Positions 1 to 10,887 of a stretch of DNA of 64,000 nucleotides are shown here, piece by piece. A model generated the notes under the pieces. That model ran no database searches. It had not been told where the DNA came from and saw only the letters and a program-made list of their open reading frames with translations. This stretch comes from Candidatus Firestonebacteria bacterium RIFOXYD2_FULL_39_29 (lineage in GTDB: Bacteria > Oederibacteriota > D2-FULL-39-29), in NCBI GenBank assembly GCA_001778375.1, contig MFGV01000022.1, positions 55,359 to 119,358 of the forward strand, in the 5' to 3' direction. Positions within the stretch are counted from its first letter, which is position 1, and each line of letters begins with the position of its first letter. Both the position numbers and the translations under genes were made by a program.

Positions 1-1
1 A

Positions 2-124
2 AAGAAAATGGCAGGGAAATGCAATGATCTGTATATGTTTTTTAATAACTGTCATCAGGGTTTTGCCGTAAGAAATGCGAATAATTTAAGAAGAATTATT
101 GAAGATAGTGAAAAAAGTGAGTGA
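2..124 (+). CDS. DUF72 (YecE-like) family protein, C-terminal end only
   Basis: An open frame runs in from the left edge and stops with TGA at 122-124. Its last 40 residues contain the run FFNNCHQGFAVRNA, which matches the conserved C-terminal pattern of DUF72/YecE proteins (aromatic-F-N-N then G-x-A-V-x-N-A). The family has a TIM-barrel fold and no firmly assigned reaction. The start and most of the protein lie outside the window, so nothing can be said about its promoter or integrity. The assignment rests on this one motif plus the correct position relative to the stop. Confidence 0.7.
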   Translation, partial: KKMAGKCNDLYMFFNNCHQGFAVRNANNLRRIIEDSEKSE

Positions 125-234
125 AGTGGGGAAAGAAAAATAAGTACGAAGGAAGATGTACAAAGTGTGATATTTTGAGAAATATATAACACCATATATT
201 GTAATTTGTAATTTTCTTTTAAAAGGAAGAACAT

Positions 235-2112
235 ATGAAAAAAAACAAGCTTTGGCTGCCTTCTGTTTTCTCGGATAATATGATGCTGCAGGAGGGGAAG
301 GAAAATCTGATTTGGGGAAAAGCCGGTTCCGAAAGTAAAATTACCGTCACGCTGGCGGGTAAAATAATCAAAGGAAAAGCGGATAAAAAAGGGGTGTTTA
401 AAGTAAACCTGCCTGAGTTGTCTTACGGCGGACCTTATACGATGACCGTACAGTCGGCAGAAAAAAAACATGTTATTAAAAACCTTCTTGTCGGAGATGT
501 CTGGGTCTGCTCCGGGCAGTCTAATATGGCGATGATCGTAAAAGATTGTAATAATTCCATTAAAGAAATTAAGGCAGCAAGGTATCCGAAAATGAGGATA
601 TTTTCTGTTCCTCATATGTATGCGCTTAAACCTTTTTTGGATGTTAAAGGAAAGTGGGAGGAAGTTACGCCCTTCACCGTGGGGAAATTTTCGGCGGCAG
701 GATATTATTTTGGAAGAGAACTTCATAAGAACCTGCACAAACCCATTGGGCTGATCGATACTTCATATGGCGGAACAAAGATAGAGTGGTGGATGAGCGA
801 GGATGCCGTAAAAAACTTTAAAGGTTATGCCAAATTAAAAAGAAATAACCTGGAGGTAATCAAGAGAGCAAAGATACTTAAGAAACTCCGCCGGACGCCC
901 AAGGATTTGCATAAAGATACCGGCAATGAAGGTTTGAAGCTGGGAATGGAGAAGAAAGATTATGATTTTCGGAAATGGAAAACAATAAATGCTCCGGGTT
1001 ATTGGAATGAGAAGGGGCTTAATTTTGTCGGGGCTGTATGGCTGAAAAAAGAAGTTAAGATACCCAAAACCTGGATTAAATCTGATCTTGCTCTTGATCT
1101 TGGGCCTATTGTGGATTTTGACAACACCTATTTTAATGGAGAAAAAATCGGTTCGGCAGGAGATGATATTCCGGGGTTTTGGAATTACAACAGAAAATAT
1201 CTTGTTCCTTCCAGGCTGCTGACGGCGGGAAGAAATAATATCACTATAAGGATATTTGCCGCTAATAGAGTCGGAGGTTTTGGCGCAGCTAAAGGTACTA
1301 TGAGGCTTTCGGTGATAAATCATTCCGAACTTGGAAGTATCAGTCTTGAGGGGAAGTGGCGGTACCGGGTTGAAAGAAAACTTCCGGCGCTGGTTGGTAT
1401 CGGAGAAGAATATTTTGATGACAGGACCTCGGGAACCCTCTATAATGCCATGGTCTCGCCCCTTGTTGGCTTTGGTATAAAAGGTTTCATCTGGTACCAG
1501 GGTGAATCAAATGCCGATAAACCAAAAGAGTACTTTGAATTAAAAAAACATTTTATCAATGATCTCCGCAAAAAATGGCAGGACATTCAATTGCCGTTTT
1601 ATTTTGTGCAATTAGCCAATTTTAGCTTGGTTAAAGATGATTGGGCTGCCTTAAGAAAGGCCCAGCAGGATACATTAAAACTTCCCAATACAGGTATGGC
1701 GGTCGCAATTGATATAGGTGAAAGCGAGGATGTTCATCCGAAAAATAAACAGGACGTAGGAAAACGCCTTGCTTTCAATGCTCTTGCAAAAACGTATGGA
1801 AAAAATGTGGAATATTCCGGGCCTGTTTATAAATACATGAAAATACAGGGGAAGAAGCTAAGGTTTTATTTTGAGCATTCGGAGTCAGGGTTAAAAGCCG
1901 GAAGTAAACCTCTGTCAGGTTTTGAAATAAAGGGTAAGAACGGTGATTTTGTCAGTGCGAAAGCAAAGATAGACAAGAGAACAGTTATAGTGTGGAATGA
2001 AAGTATAAAAACACCGCTGGCTGTAAGATATGGGTGGGCAAACGATCCGAAATGCAACCTGTATAATAAAGCAGGGCTTCCGGCGGTTCCGTTCAAAACT
2101 AAGGAATTTTGA
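235..2112 (+). CDS. Sialate O-acetylesterase-like SGNH hydrolase
   Basis: A 625-residue protein of the sialate 9-O-acetylesterase (SASA/DUF303) family, which removes acetyl groups from sialic acids or other acylated sugars. The nucleophile block SGQSNM lies near residues 93-98 (Ser96), the block WYQGESN near 420-427, and the catalytic Asp/His pair in EDVHP near residue 500. The middle (about 240-380) looks like the beta-galactosidase-type jelly roll often inserted in this family (WKTINAPGYW, VGAVWLKKEV). There is no signal peptide, so it probably acts in the cytoplasm on imported sugars. The SD AAAAGGAAG precedes the ATG. The next gene starts 7 bases after its stop. The exact substrate cannot be read from sequence. 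Confidence 0.88.
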   Translation: MKKNKLWLPSVFSDNMMLQEGKENLIWGKAGSESKITVTLAGKIIKGKADKKGVFKVNLPELSYGGPYTMTVQSAEKKHVIKNLLVGDVWVCSGQSNMAMIVKDCNNSIKEIKAARYPKMRIFSVPHMYALKPFLDVKGKWEEVTPFTVGKFSAAGYYFGRELHKNLHKPIGLIDTSYGGTKIEWWMSEDAVKNFKGYAKLKRNNLEVIKRAKILKKLRRTPKDLHKDTGNEGLKLGMEKKDYDFRKWKTINAPGYWNEKGLNFVGAVWLKKEVKIPKTWIKSDLALDLGPIVDFDNTYFNGEKIGSAGDDIPGFWNYNRKYLVPSRLLTAGRNNITIRIFAANRVGGFGAAKGTMRLSVINHSELGSISLEGKWRYRVERKLPALVGIGEEYFDDRTSGTLYNAMVSPLVGFGIKGFIWYQGESNADKPKEYFELKKHFINDLRKKWQDIQLPFYFVQLANFSLVKDDWAALRKAQQDTLKLPNTGMAVAIDIGESEDVHPKNKQDVGKRLAFNALAKTYGKNVEYSGPVYKYMKIQGKKLRFYFEHSESGLKAGSKPLSGFEIKGKNGDFVSAKAKIDKRTVIVWNESIKTPLAVRYGWANDPKCNLYNKAGLPAVPFKTKEF

Positions 2113-2119
2113 AAAATAT

Positions 2120-2587
2120 ATGACAAGATCAGAAGAAGCCGGAGCATATTTTTTATCGGGGTTTTCCTGTTCCCAGGCGGTGCTTTATGTTTTTGCCGAA
2201 GAGTTTGGACTATCTAAAGAGACAGCGCTAAAATTGGCTGAATCTTTTGGCGGAGGTATGGGCGGTATGGGAAAAACGTGCGGCGCGGTAACTGCTGCTT
2301 TTATGGTCATTGGACTGAAACATGGCCGTGTCGATGCGGGAGACGCTTCCAAAAAGGAAGAGACAAGAAGAGTTGTAAAAATGTTTTGTGAAGAATTTAC
2401 AAAAATTTATGGTTCAATAAATTGCAGTGAGTTGTTGGAGTGTGACATGGATACCGCTTCGGGTAAAAAACAAGCAAAAGACAACGGACTCTTTGTTATG
2501 TTATGCCCCAAATATGTAAACACAGCCGTAAGTCTTTTAGAAAAGATTATCTACCTCGGGATAGAAGGTACTGACCTGAAATCATAA
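2120..2587 (+). CDS. C_GCAxxG_C_C family redox-type protein
   Basis: A 155-residue protein of the C_GCAxxG_C_C family, named for spaced conserved cysteines and a glycine-rich block. Visible are Cys17 in FSCSQ, the block GGGMGGMGKTCGAVTAA (Cys54) and later single cysteines in NCSELL and LCPKY. Members probably bind a metal or a redox cofactor and occur in anaerobes; no reaction is established. The start at 2120 is chosen because the upstream in-frame ATG at 2030 lies deep inside the esterase gene and adds sequence foreign to the family; AAGGA at 2101-2105 may serve as ribosome site. It probably shares the esterase transcript. Confidence 0.8.
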   Translation: MTRSEEAGAYFLSGFSCSQAVLYVFAEEFGLSKETALKLAESFGGGMGGMGKTCGAVTAAFMVIGLKHGRVDAGDASKKEETRRVVKMFCEEFTKIYGSINCSELLECDMDTASGKKQAKDNGLFVMLCPKYVNTAVSLLEKIIYLGIEGTDLKS

Positions 2588-2628
2588 TCAGACCGTGGAT
2601 TTTACGTCTATATTAACAGAAATGGGGC

Positions 2629-3318
2629 TTAAACTGCTTTTTTGACTCTCATGAATTTTTTGGCTAAAACAGGCAGTACCGTAAGTAGTCCGAGCAAAAC
2701 AAAACCGGCCAGCAGTCGTATTGAAAGCAGATCTCCCGGTTCTTCTATCCTGGAAAGATTATTTCCGGCGTTAGAATATATTAAAGTGGCGGGCAGTATT
2801 CCGAGAGCTGTGGTCCAAATAAAAGTTTTAAGATCTATTTTGGTAAGTCCGGCAATAATGTTCAAAAGAAAAAACGGCGGTATAGAAATAAACCTGAGCA
2901 TTAAAATGTAGTTCTTTCCATTGTCGTTAATTTCCTTATTAAAGCCAAGAAGTTCTTTTTCGTACCTTTTTTGTATGTAGTTTCCAAGAAGATATCTTGA
3001 AGTCAGAAAAGCCAGTATAGCCCCGGCCGTAGCGCCGGCTAAAACATAGACCGTTGCGATTACCGTACCAAATAGAAAACCTCCCGCAATGGTAAGGACA
3101 AATGCGCCGGGAATGGAAAAAGCAGCCACTACAAAATAGATCCCGATATAAAATAATACGGTTAAAAAATAGTTATCTGCTACGTATCTCTTGAAGAAAG
3201 CACTGTTATTTTGGAAATCTTCAAAAGTTATATAGCTTGGAAGCCGGGTGAAATGCACGGCCGCAGCAAGCATTAAAACAATCAGGAGCAAAAATAGTAT
3301 TATTGTTCTGTTTGACAT
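2629..3318 (-). CDS. TVP38/TMEM64 (SNARE-associated, DedA-like) membrane protein
   Basis: A 229-residue integral membrane protein of the TVP38/TMEM64 (VTT domain) family. It starts with a hydrophobic helix (about 5-22), continues with long hydrophobic stretches around 45-125, and ends with a helix near 200-220. The conserved core contains the GA-rich run GATAGAILAFLTSRYLLG. Family members are thought to move or scramble lipids, and in bacteria they are often linked to undecaprenyl-phosphate recycling or membrane homeostasis; the substrate here is unknown. The gene converges on the C_GCAxxG_C_C gene, with about 40 bases between the stops. Confidence 0.85.
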   Translation of the reverse strand: MSNRTIILFLLLIVLMLAAAVHFTRLPSYITFEDFQNNSAFFKRYVADNYFLTVLFYIGIYFVVAAFSIPGAFVLTIAGGFLFGTVIATVYVLAGATAGAILAFLTSRYLLGNYIQKRYEKELLGFNKEINDNGKNYILMLRFISIPPFFLLNIIAGLTKIDLKTFIWTTALGILPATLIYSNAGNNLSRIEEPGDLLSIRLLAGFVLLGLLTVLPVLAKKFMRVKKAV

Positions 3319-3706
3319 GGTTGAATACTTTTAACATATTAAAGCTGGAAAGTAAAGGATAAGCTGAAACGTGGAGTTTTCCCATTTTCTGTTCCGATTC
3401 GTATTAAAGATTAAGTACAGTTGCATATTCCGTTATCCGCCTAGGTGGATAACGCAAAGATTTAAGGTCTGATATTTAGACTTTGCTCAACTCACTTCGC
3501 TCGAACAATTCAGCCTTTTTCCGAACATTTCTATAAATTTCTGTACGTTGCTCACAAGTCACAGAAAATAGGAAAACTCCGCTTGCGAAAAATCCGTTAT
3601 GCCTCGAAATAATGGGGAAACTCCTGTAAGCTGAAACAGGAAGGATGAAAATACTTGATATAATAAGCAATAATGGTATAATTAACCTAATTACAAGGGA
3701 GTAAAA
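3319..3706. repeat. Intergenic element with 20-bp inverted repeats, enclosing repeat R1 copy a
   Basis: This 388-base gap holds no credible gene. Arms at 3373-3392 and 3561-3580 are inverted repeats of each other (19 of 20 positions), delimiting a 208-bp unit. Inside it, 3433-3454 forms GTTATCC/GGATAAC around CCTAGG, followed by GCAAAG ... CTTTGCTCAACT up to 3492; that inner part is copy a of repeat R1 (other copies at 27103, 40564 and 54343). A small hairpin TCCTGT/ACAGGA lies between the right arm and the tkt promoter. No transposase-like frame is present. The unit could be a small non-autonomous mobile element or a structured insulator. Confidence 0.6.
3655..3682 (+). promoter_or_regulatory. 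Sigma-70 type promoter for transketolase genes
   Basis: TTGATA at 3655-3660 and TATAAT at 3677-3682 are separated by 16 bases. The inferred start, near 3689, lies about 18 bases before the ATG at 3707. The SD is AAGGGAG. Confidence 0.65.
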
Positions 3707-4516
3707 ATGGCTGATCTTGATATGCTCAGGGCAAAGGCAAAGCAATTTAGAAGAGAAATACTGGAAACTATCAGCGGCGCGGGAGCAGGTCATCCTGGCG
3801 GTTCATTATCTGCGATCGATATTCTAACCTGCCTGTATTTTGGGAAATTAAAAGTTGATCCAAAAGATCCTTTGAAAGAGGGAAGAGACAGATTTATTAT
3901 GTCTAAAGGGCATGCAAGTCCGGCTCTTTATGTGGTGCTTGCCAATAAAGGTTTTTTCGAAAAGAAAGAGTTAAAAAACTTTAGAAAACTAGGAGCTCTG
4001 CTTCAAGGTCATGTATACACAGGAGTTCCCGGTGTTGAACTTTCTACAGGCAGTCTGGGACAGGGGTTGTCTTTTGCAAACGGAATGGCTCTTGCGGGTA
4101 AATTAAAAGATTTACCTTTTAAAGTTTATTGCATGCTCGGGGACGGAGAAATGCAGGAAGGCCAGGTTTGGGAAGCCCTGATGACTGCCGTGCATCATCA
4201 GCTGGATAATATTTGTATCATAATTGATACAAATAAAGTTCAGCAAAACGGTCTTGTTTCTGAAATAAAAAATCTGGAACCCCTTACCCGGAAGTTGAAA
4301 AGTTTCGGGTGTGAGGTTATGGAAATAGACGGCCATAATATGGAAGAGATTTCAACTGCGTTAGAGGGATTTGGAAAAGTAAAAAATAAACCATATGTGA
4401 TCAAGGCAAATACAATTAAAGGAAAGGGTGTTTCCTTTATGGAGTTGAACTCAAAATGGCACGGTAAGGCCCCAAATAAGGAAGAACTCGCTGCGGCGCT
4501 TAAGGAGCTTTTATGA
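3707..4516 (+). CDS. Transketolase, N-terminal (thiamine diphosphate-binding) subunit
   Basis: A 269-residue protein matching the N-terminal half of transketolase. The thiamine diphosphate motif is GDGEMQEGQVWEAL about 147-160 with the closing DTN near 176, and the substrate-binding histidines fall in GAGHPGG and SKGHASPALY. Together with the next gene it transfers two-carbon units between sugar phosphates in the non-oxidative pentose phosphate pathway. Split transketolases are common in anaerobes and archaea. Its TGA overlaps the next ATG (ATGA), so the two are probably translationally coupled. DXS was considered, but the arrangement fits split transketolase better. Confidence 0.93.
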   Translation: MADLDMLRAKAKQFRREILETISGAGAGHPGGSLSAIDILTCLYFGKLKVDPKDPLKEGRDRFIMSKGHASPALYVVLANKGFFEKKELKNFRKLGALLQGHVYTGVPGVELSTGSLGQGLSFANGMALAGKLKDLPFKVYCMLGDGEMQEGQVWEALMTAVHHQLDNICIIIDTNKVQQNGLVSEIKNLEPLTRKLKSFGCEVMEIDGHNMEEISTALEGFGKVKNKPYVIKANTIKGKGVSFMELNSKWHGKAPNKEELAAALKELL

Positions 4517-5451
4517 TCCAAAAAGCCATAAGAGACGGGTTCGGTGAAGCTCTTGCTGAAACAGGAATAAAAGATCAAAGGATAGTTGTATTATCCGGTG
4601 ATCTGGAAGACTCCACAAAAGCAATAAATTTTAAAAATGCTGTGCCAAAAAGATTTTACAATCTTGGTATTGCCGAACAAGACCTTGTCGGAACTGCCGC
4701 GGGCATGAGCAGGGAAGGTTTTATCCCTTTCGTCTGTTCTTTTGCTGTGTTTTTAACAAACAGAGCGTATGATCAGATCAGGGTGACGGTCTGCTATAAT
4801 AATTTTAATGTAAAGCTTGTTGCTTCTCATGGCGGCGTGACAGTCGGTTCGGATGGGGCAACCGCGCAATGCCTTGAGGATTTTGCAATTATGAGAGTGT
4901 TGCCAAACATGAAAGTAATTTGTCCCTGCGATGCTGTTGAAGTTAAGAAAGCGGTAAAAGCTCTTATTGTGGATAAAGGTCCTTCATATATGAGAACGGG
5001 AAGAGCTCCTTCGAATATAATTACGGAGGAAAATGATCCGTTTATTATCGGAAAAGCAAATGTTATGCAAGAAGGTAAAGACGCGGTTATAATAGCCTGC
5101 GGGATAATGGTTGCTGAAGCGTTATCCGCGGCTGAAATATTAAAAAAAGAAGGAATAGAGGCAGCCGTGCTGAATATGCATACAATTAAACCCCTTGATG
5201 AAGAGGCGGTTGTTTTCTGGGCTAAAAAGACAAAAGCAGTGGTTACGGCTGAAGAACATCAGATAATAGGCGGTCTTGGTTCGGCCGTTTCTGAGGTGTT
5301 ATCTCTGGAATTCCCGGTACCGGTGGAAATGATAGGAGTGAAGGACTCTTTTGGCGAATCGGGAGAACCTGGGGAACTGATGGAAAAGTACGGGCTGAAA
5401 GATAAACATATTGTCCTGGCCGTAAAAAATGCACTTAAAAGGAAAAATTAA
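4513..5451 (+). CDS. Transketolase, C-terminal (pyrimidine-binding) subunit
   Basis: A 312-residue partner of the preceding gene, comprising the transketolase central pyrimidine-binding domain and the C-terminal domain. The catalytic-type Glu lies in NLGIAEQDLVGTAAGM, with the usual FVCSFAVF and SHGGVTVGSDGATAQ runs. It starts at an ATGA overlap with the N-terminal subunit, which fits production of a 1:1 complex. The C-terminal domain (about 185-305) contains AAVLNMHTIKPLDEEAV, typical of the family. No terminator with a T-run follows; instead the structured repeat region at 5452-5730 separates it from the convergent receiver gene. Confidence 0.93.
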   Translation: MIQKAIRDGFGEALAETGIKDQRIVVLSGDLEDSTKAINFKNAVPKRFYNLGIAEQDLVGTAAGMSREGFIPFVCSFAVFLTNRAYDQIRVTVCYNNFNVKLVASHGGVTVGSDGATAQCLEDFAIMRVLPNMKVICPCDAVEVKKAVKALIVDKGPSYMRTGRAPSNIITEENDPFIIGKANVMQEGKDAVIIACGIMVAEALSAAEILKKEGIEAAVLNMHTIKPLDEEAVVFWAKKTKAVVTAEEHQIIGGLGSAVSEVLSLEFPVPVEMIGVKDSFGESGEPGELMEKYGLKDKHIVLAVKNALKRKN

Positions 5452-5730
5452 AACGAGAAAAGATATTTTGTTTTATGGCGAGTATGCCGCAGAAAACCAC
5501 GTAGGTAACTCCGTGGATGTCCACCAGACAGGAACTCTGGTGAGATCTCGCCTCAGGCGGAAATGTGGCATGAATAATAAGCAAAACTTTTCCCGATAGG
5601 AAATATATCATAAAGCGGGATAAATTGAATTCCATTCGCCGAAACTCCGGACGTAAGTCCGCAGAGGTTCATTCTGAAGGATCAAAGATTGCTTATTGTT
5701 CAGGCGGTTTTGAAAACCACTTGCGCCTGA
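5452..5730. repeat. Hairpin-rich intergenic repeat region (GTAA-loop family, copy 1)
   Basis: No gene is visible. Several short perfect stems follow one another: CCACG/CGTGG near 5497, CACCAG/CTGGTG near 5521-5541, the palindrome GAGATCTC, CGGAC-GTAA-GTCCG at 5648-5661, and CAGGCG/CGCCTG enclosing GTTTTGAAAAC at 5701-5729. The GTAA hairpin sits in the frame GAAACTCCG...AGAGGTTCATT, which recurs at 10781-10812. The first 21 bases from 5701 recur exactly at 59196-59216. It lies between the convergent tkt and receiver genes, so it may also end transcription on both strands. Confidence 0.6.
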
Positions 5731-6120
5731 TTAATCAGTGAAGCTATTTTTGCCTGTTGAATATTCTATGGCTGCAAGCATTTCCTGCATATCAAAAGGT
5801 TTGCCGATAAAGCCGGATGCCCCCATAGACATGCATTGGTTGTAATAGTATTCATTCCCATTGGCAGTCATCATTATTATTTTAATTGAAGAATCAATAA
5901 GCCTGACTTGTTTTAAAACATCGAAACCTGAGAGTTTTGGCATGTTTATATCGCATATTACAACATTAAATGATTCTTGCTTGATTTTTTTAATTGCGTC
6001 TGTTCCGTTTTTTGCTGTTTTGGTGCGATATCCGTTAGTTTCCAGAATATCTTTAAGAAGATCCCTTATCCATTCTTCATCGTCCACAATCAAAATTGCA
6101 GTTTCTTTTTTGTCGGTCAT
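5731..6120 (-). CDS. Stand-alone response-regulator receiver domain (CheY-like)
   Basis: A 129-residue single receiver domain with no output domain. The acidic pocket is Asp13-Asp14, the phosphoacceptor is Asp57 in ICDINMP, the switch Thr is Thr85 and the conserved Lys is Lys107 in GKPF. It aligns without gaps to the receiver at 32850-33236, sharing the unusual stretch ending GASGFIxKPF, so the two are probably paralogues. It is divergent from the XRE gene at 6267 and shares a 146-base control region with it. The SD is AGGGGG. The partner kinase is not adjacent. Confidence 0.9.
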   Translation of the reverse strand: MTDKKETAILIVDDEEWIRDLLKDILETNGYRTKTAKNGTDAIKKIKQESFNVVICDINMPKLSGFDVLKQVRLIDSSIKIIMMTANGNEYYYNQCMSMGASGFIGKPFDMQEMLAAIEYSTGKNSFTD

Positions 6121-6266
6121 AGAGCCCCCTTTGCGCTATGTGGTTAAATTATTAATGCGACGCTTAGTGCTATATACAAAGTATAGCGCAAATTGGTATT
6201 ATAGTCAATAGCATATGTGTGTGTATGGTCAATACACAAGAGAGGGGATATCCCCTATACTGGGCT
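6121..6266. promoter_or_regulatory. Divergent control region with GCGCTAT repeats and a 14-bp palindrome
   Basis: Between the divergent receiver and XRE genes, TTTGCGCTAT at 6130-6139 is the exact inverse of ATAGCGCAAA at 6183-6192, and a third related copy (TGCTATA) starts at 6168. Separately, 6243-6256 is a perfect palindrome AGGGGATATCCCCT ending 10 bases before the chosen XRE start. Such spacing suits an autoregulatory operator for the XRE protein, but binding is an inference. Confidence 0.5.
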
Positions 6267-6614
6267 ATGAAAAAATATATAAGTGATTTATATAGGGATA
6301 TCGGGAAAAAAATAAGGGTATCCCGGAATAATCTGGGAATGACGCTTGAAGAACTGGGTGAAAAGGTTGAGAGAGATTGGAGCTACCTTTCTCAGCTTGA
6401 AAGAGGAAGGGCAGTTCCTTCAATAGATACGCTTGTGAGGATCTCTGAGATTCTGGAAATACCTTTGCCTGAGTTGTTTGAGAGTGAAAGCAAAAAGAAG
6501 GAGTATAAAACCGACCCTTATGTAAATAAAATTGCATATATATTGAAAGACAAAAGCAATAAATATAAAAAATCCGTTACAAAGCTTCTTTCCCAGATAA
6601 CCAATAAAAGTTGA
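6267..6614 (+). CDS. XRE-family helix-turn-helix regulator
   Basis: A 115-residue regulator (from 6267) with a Cro/CI-type helix-turn-helix at about 12-67: IGKKIRVSRNNLGMTLEELG, then SYLSQLERGRAVPSIDTLVRISEIL. The C-terminal 45 residues are charged and have no recognised domain. An ATG at 6219 in the same frame adds 16 residues that do not match the family and would place the 14-bp palindrome inside the coding region, so 6267 is preferred although no strong SD precedes it. The regulator stands directly before the beta-galactosidase gene and could control it, itself, or the divergent receiver. Confidence 0.85.
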   Translation: MKKYISDLYRDIGKKIRVSRNNLGMTLEELGEKVERDWSYLSQLERGRAVPSIDTLVRISEILEIPLPELFESESKKKEYKTDPYVNKIAYILKDKSNKYKKSVTKLLSQITNKS

Positions 6615-6695
6615 CCCTCGGTGCTGGGCGTGCCTGGTTAATGATATCTTCCGTATAAAATGAACCCGGATGTTAAGGTTTGGTTTTGTTGATGA

Positions 6696-9776
<3,081 letters not shown>

Positions 9777-9832
9777 TTAAATAATACTACATTAAATTGT
9801 CAATTGTCATTCGTAAATCGTCAATAGCTTCT
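9777..9832. repeat. Short word repeat (TTGTCAATTGTCAT type)
   Basis: The gap between lacZ and the convergent secreted-protein gene consists largely of drifted copies of one word (ATTGTCA, read on the other strand as TGACAAT). The same words recur at 16956-16990 (ATTGACAAATGACAAGTGACAATT). No hairpin with a T-run is seen. Confidence 0.4.
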
Positions 9833-10516
9833 TTAGAAGCCGAATCCTACGGTCAAAACAAAACTTCCGAATATTGAACCTGCAATTCCTGCAGTTAAAT
9901 TCTTTGCGCAAAAGTGTTGTTTTGGACGGGTTGAATTGATAGCTTCTAAACCGGTCATAATTGCTGCAGATACAAGGAACCCTTTGATCCTGTCTCCTGT
10001 TTTAGATCCTCCATTTTGGGCGAACCCTAAAAAGGCCAGAGCAGATATTGTTGTTCCGAATTGAAAATCCAGCGTCTTTGTAGTATCATTCCAGGAATCT
10101 CCGGGTCTGAGAACAACAAGATCGTCGTAAAAACTCTCCCATTTTATACCTTCATTATTGACTTTTACTGACTCAGCGTACCATTCCGCGGTTCCTTCTG
10201 CAGGAATATAATACTTGCCTTCAAAGTTTGGCTTTGGTTCTTTAATAAGTACTTGTTTGTTGTCCGTTCCAACAGTTTTAGTTATTGTTTTTTGATCCGT
10301 AGGCTGGATATTCATTATTGTTTCGCTTTTCTCAGGCGGGGTTATTTTTTCAGGTGAAAGGCTGACGTTCTTTTTTGATTCTGGAATATCAATTGTAATA
10401 GTGCCTTTATTTTCCGAAGCCTGTTTTTGCTTCTCTGCGGTATTTCCTTCAGCCCGGACAGAAACAGTGATCGTCAATATTGCGCTTATCACCAGGAACA
10501 AACCCTTTTTTAACAT
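9833..10516 (-). CDS. Secreted or periplasmic protein of unknown function
   Basis: A 227-residue protein that I do not recognise. It begins with a signal peptide (MLKKGLFLVISAILTITVSV, cleavage near RAEG), followed by a polar, low-complexity stretch rich in K, T, E and P up to about 115. The C-terminal half has an ordered region (WYAESVKVNNEGIKW, VVLRPGDSWND) and then two glycine-rich hydrophobic segments near 150-185 and 203-227, which could be membrane helices or beta strands. It ends in VLTVGFGF, an aromatic terminus like that of outer-membrane proteins. It converges on lacZ. A TATAAT-like -10 lies about 35 bases upstream of the start. Confidence 0.65.
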   Translation of the reverse strand: MLKKGLFLVISAILTITVSVRAEGNTAEKQKQASENKGTITIDIPESKKNVSLSPEKITPPEKSETIMNIQPTDQKTITKTVGTDNKQVLIKEPKPNFEGKYYIPAEGTAEWYAESVKVNNEGIKWESFYDDLVVLRPGDSWNDTTKTLDFQFGTTISALAFLGFAQNGGSKTGDRIKGFLVSAAIMTGLEAINSTRPKQHFCAKNLTAGIAGSIFGSFVLTVGFGF

Positions 10517-10887
10517 AATTCCCCCTATAAAACAAAATTATATTACATGTCTAATATATTAGTAGCATATTTTTAACAAAAGTTCAAAACTATTAAATTT
10601 GAAAATATGTAGAAATGTTATTATTTGTTATAGCTAAATTCATGTTTTTATGACGTTATGCCAAAGAAAACCACGAGTAGCCTGTCCGTCAGAGTTTCTG
10701 CCGAGATCTCGCCCTTAGCGGATCCGCCAATCTTTTAGGCGGATGAGCTCGTGGTCCGCCTTGGGCGGATCCTATCGTCGAAACTCCGTGCGTAAGCTCG
10801 GAGAGGTTCATTGGCTTTTTCTTTATGGAAAAACACCTTTATTTTATATACAATATAATACGATGAGATACGACAAACGGAGGAACA
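10517..10887. repeat. Hairpin-rich intergenic repeat region (GTAA-loop family, copy 2)
   Basis: No gene is seen in these 371 bases. An A/T-rich part up to about 10650 carries the promoter of the leftward gene. From 10671 several paired segments occur: CCACGAG (10671-10677) with CTCGTGG (10748-10754) enclosing ATCCGCC/GGCGGAT (10722-10744), then TCCGCC-TTG-GGCGGA (10755-10769), then CTCCGTGC-GTAA-GCTCGGAG (10784-10803) followed by AGGTTCATT. The last hairpin and its flanks match 5641-5673 apart from changes that largely keep the stem paired. TATAAT at about 10853 may be the -10 of the following gene. Confidence 0.6.

Noticed and set aside
3707..5451. 1-deoxyxylulose-5-phosphate synthase split in two
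   Set aside because: Thiamine-binding spacing and C-terminal part fit split transketolase; DXS is a longer single chain with a different linker.
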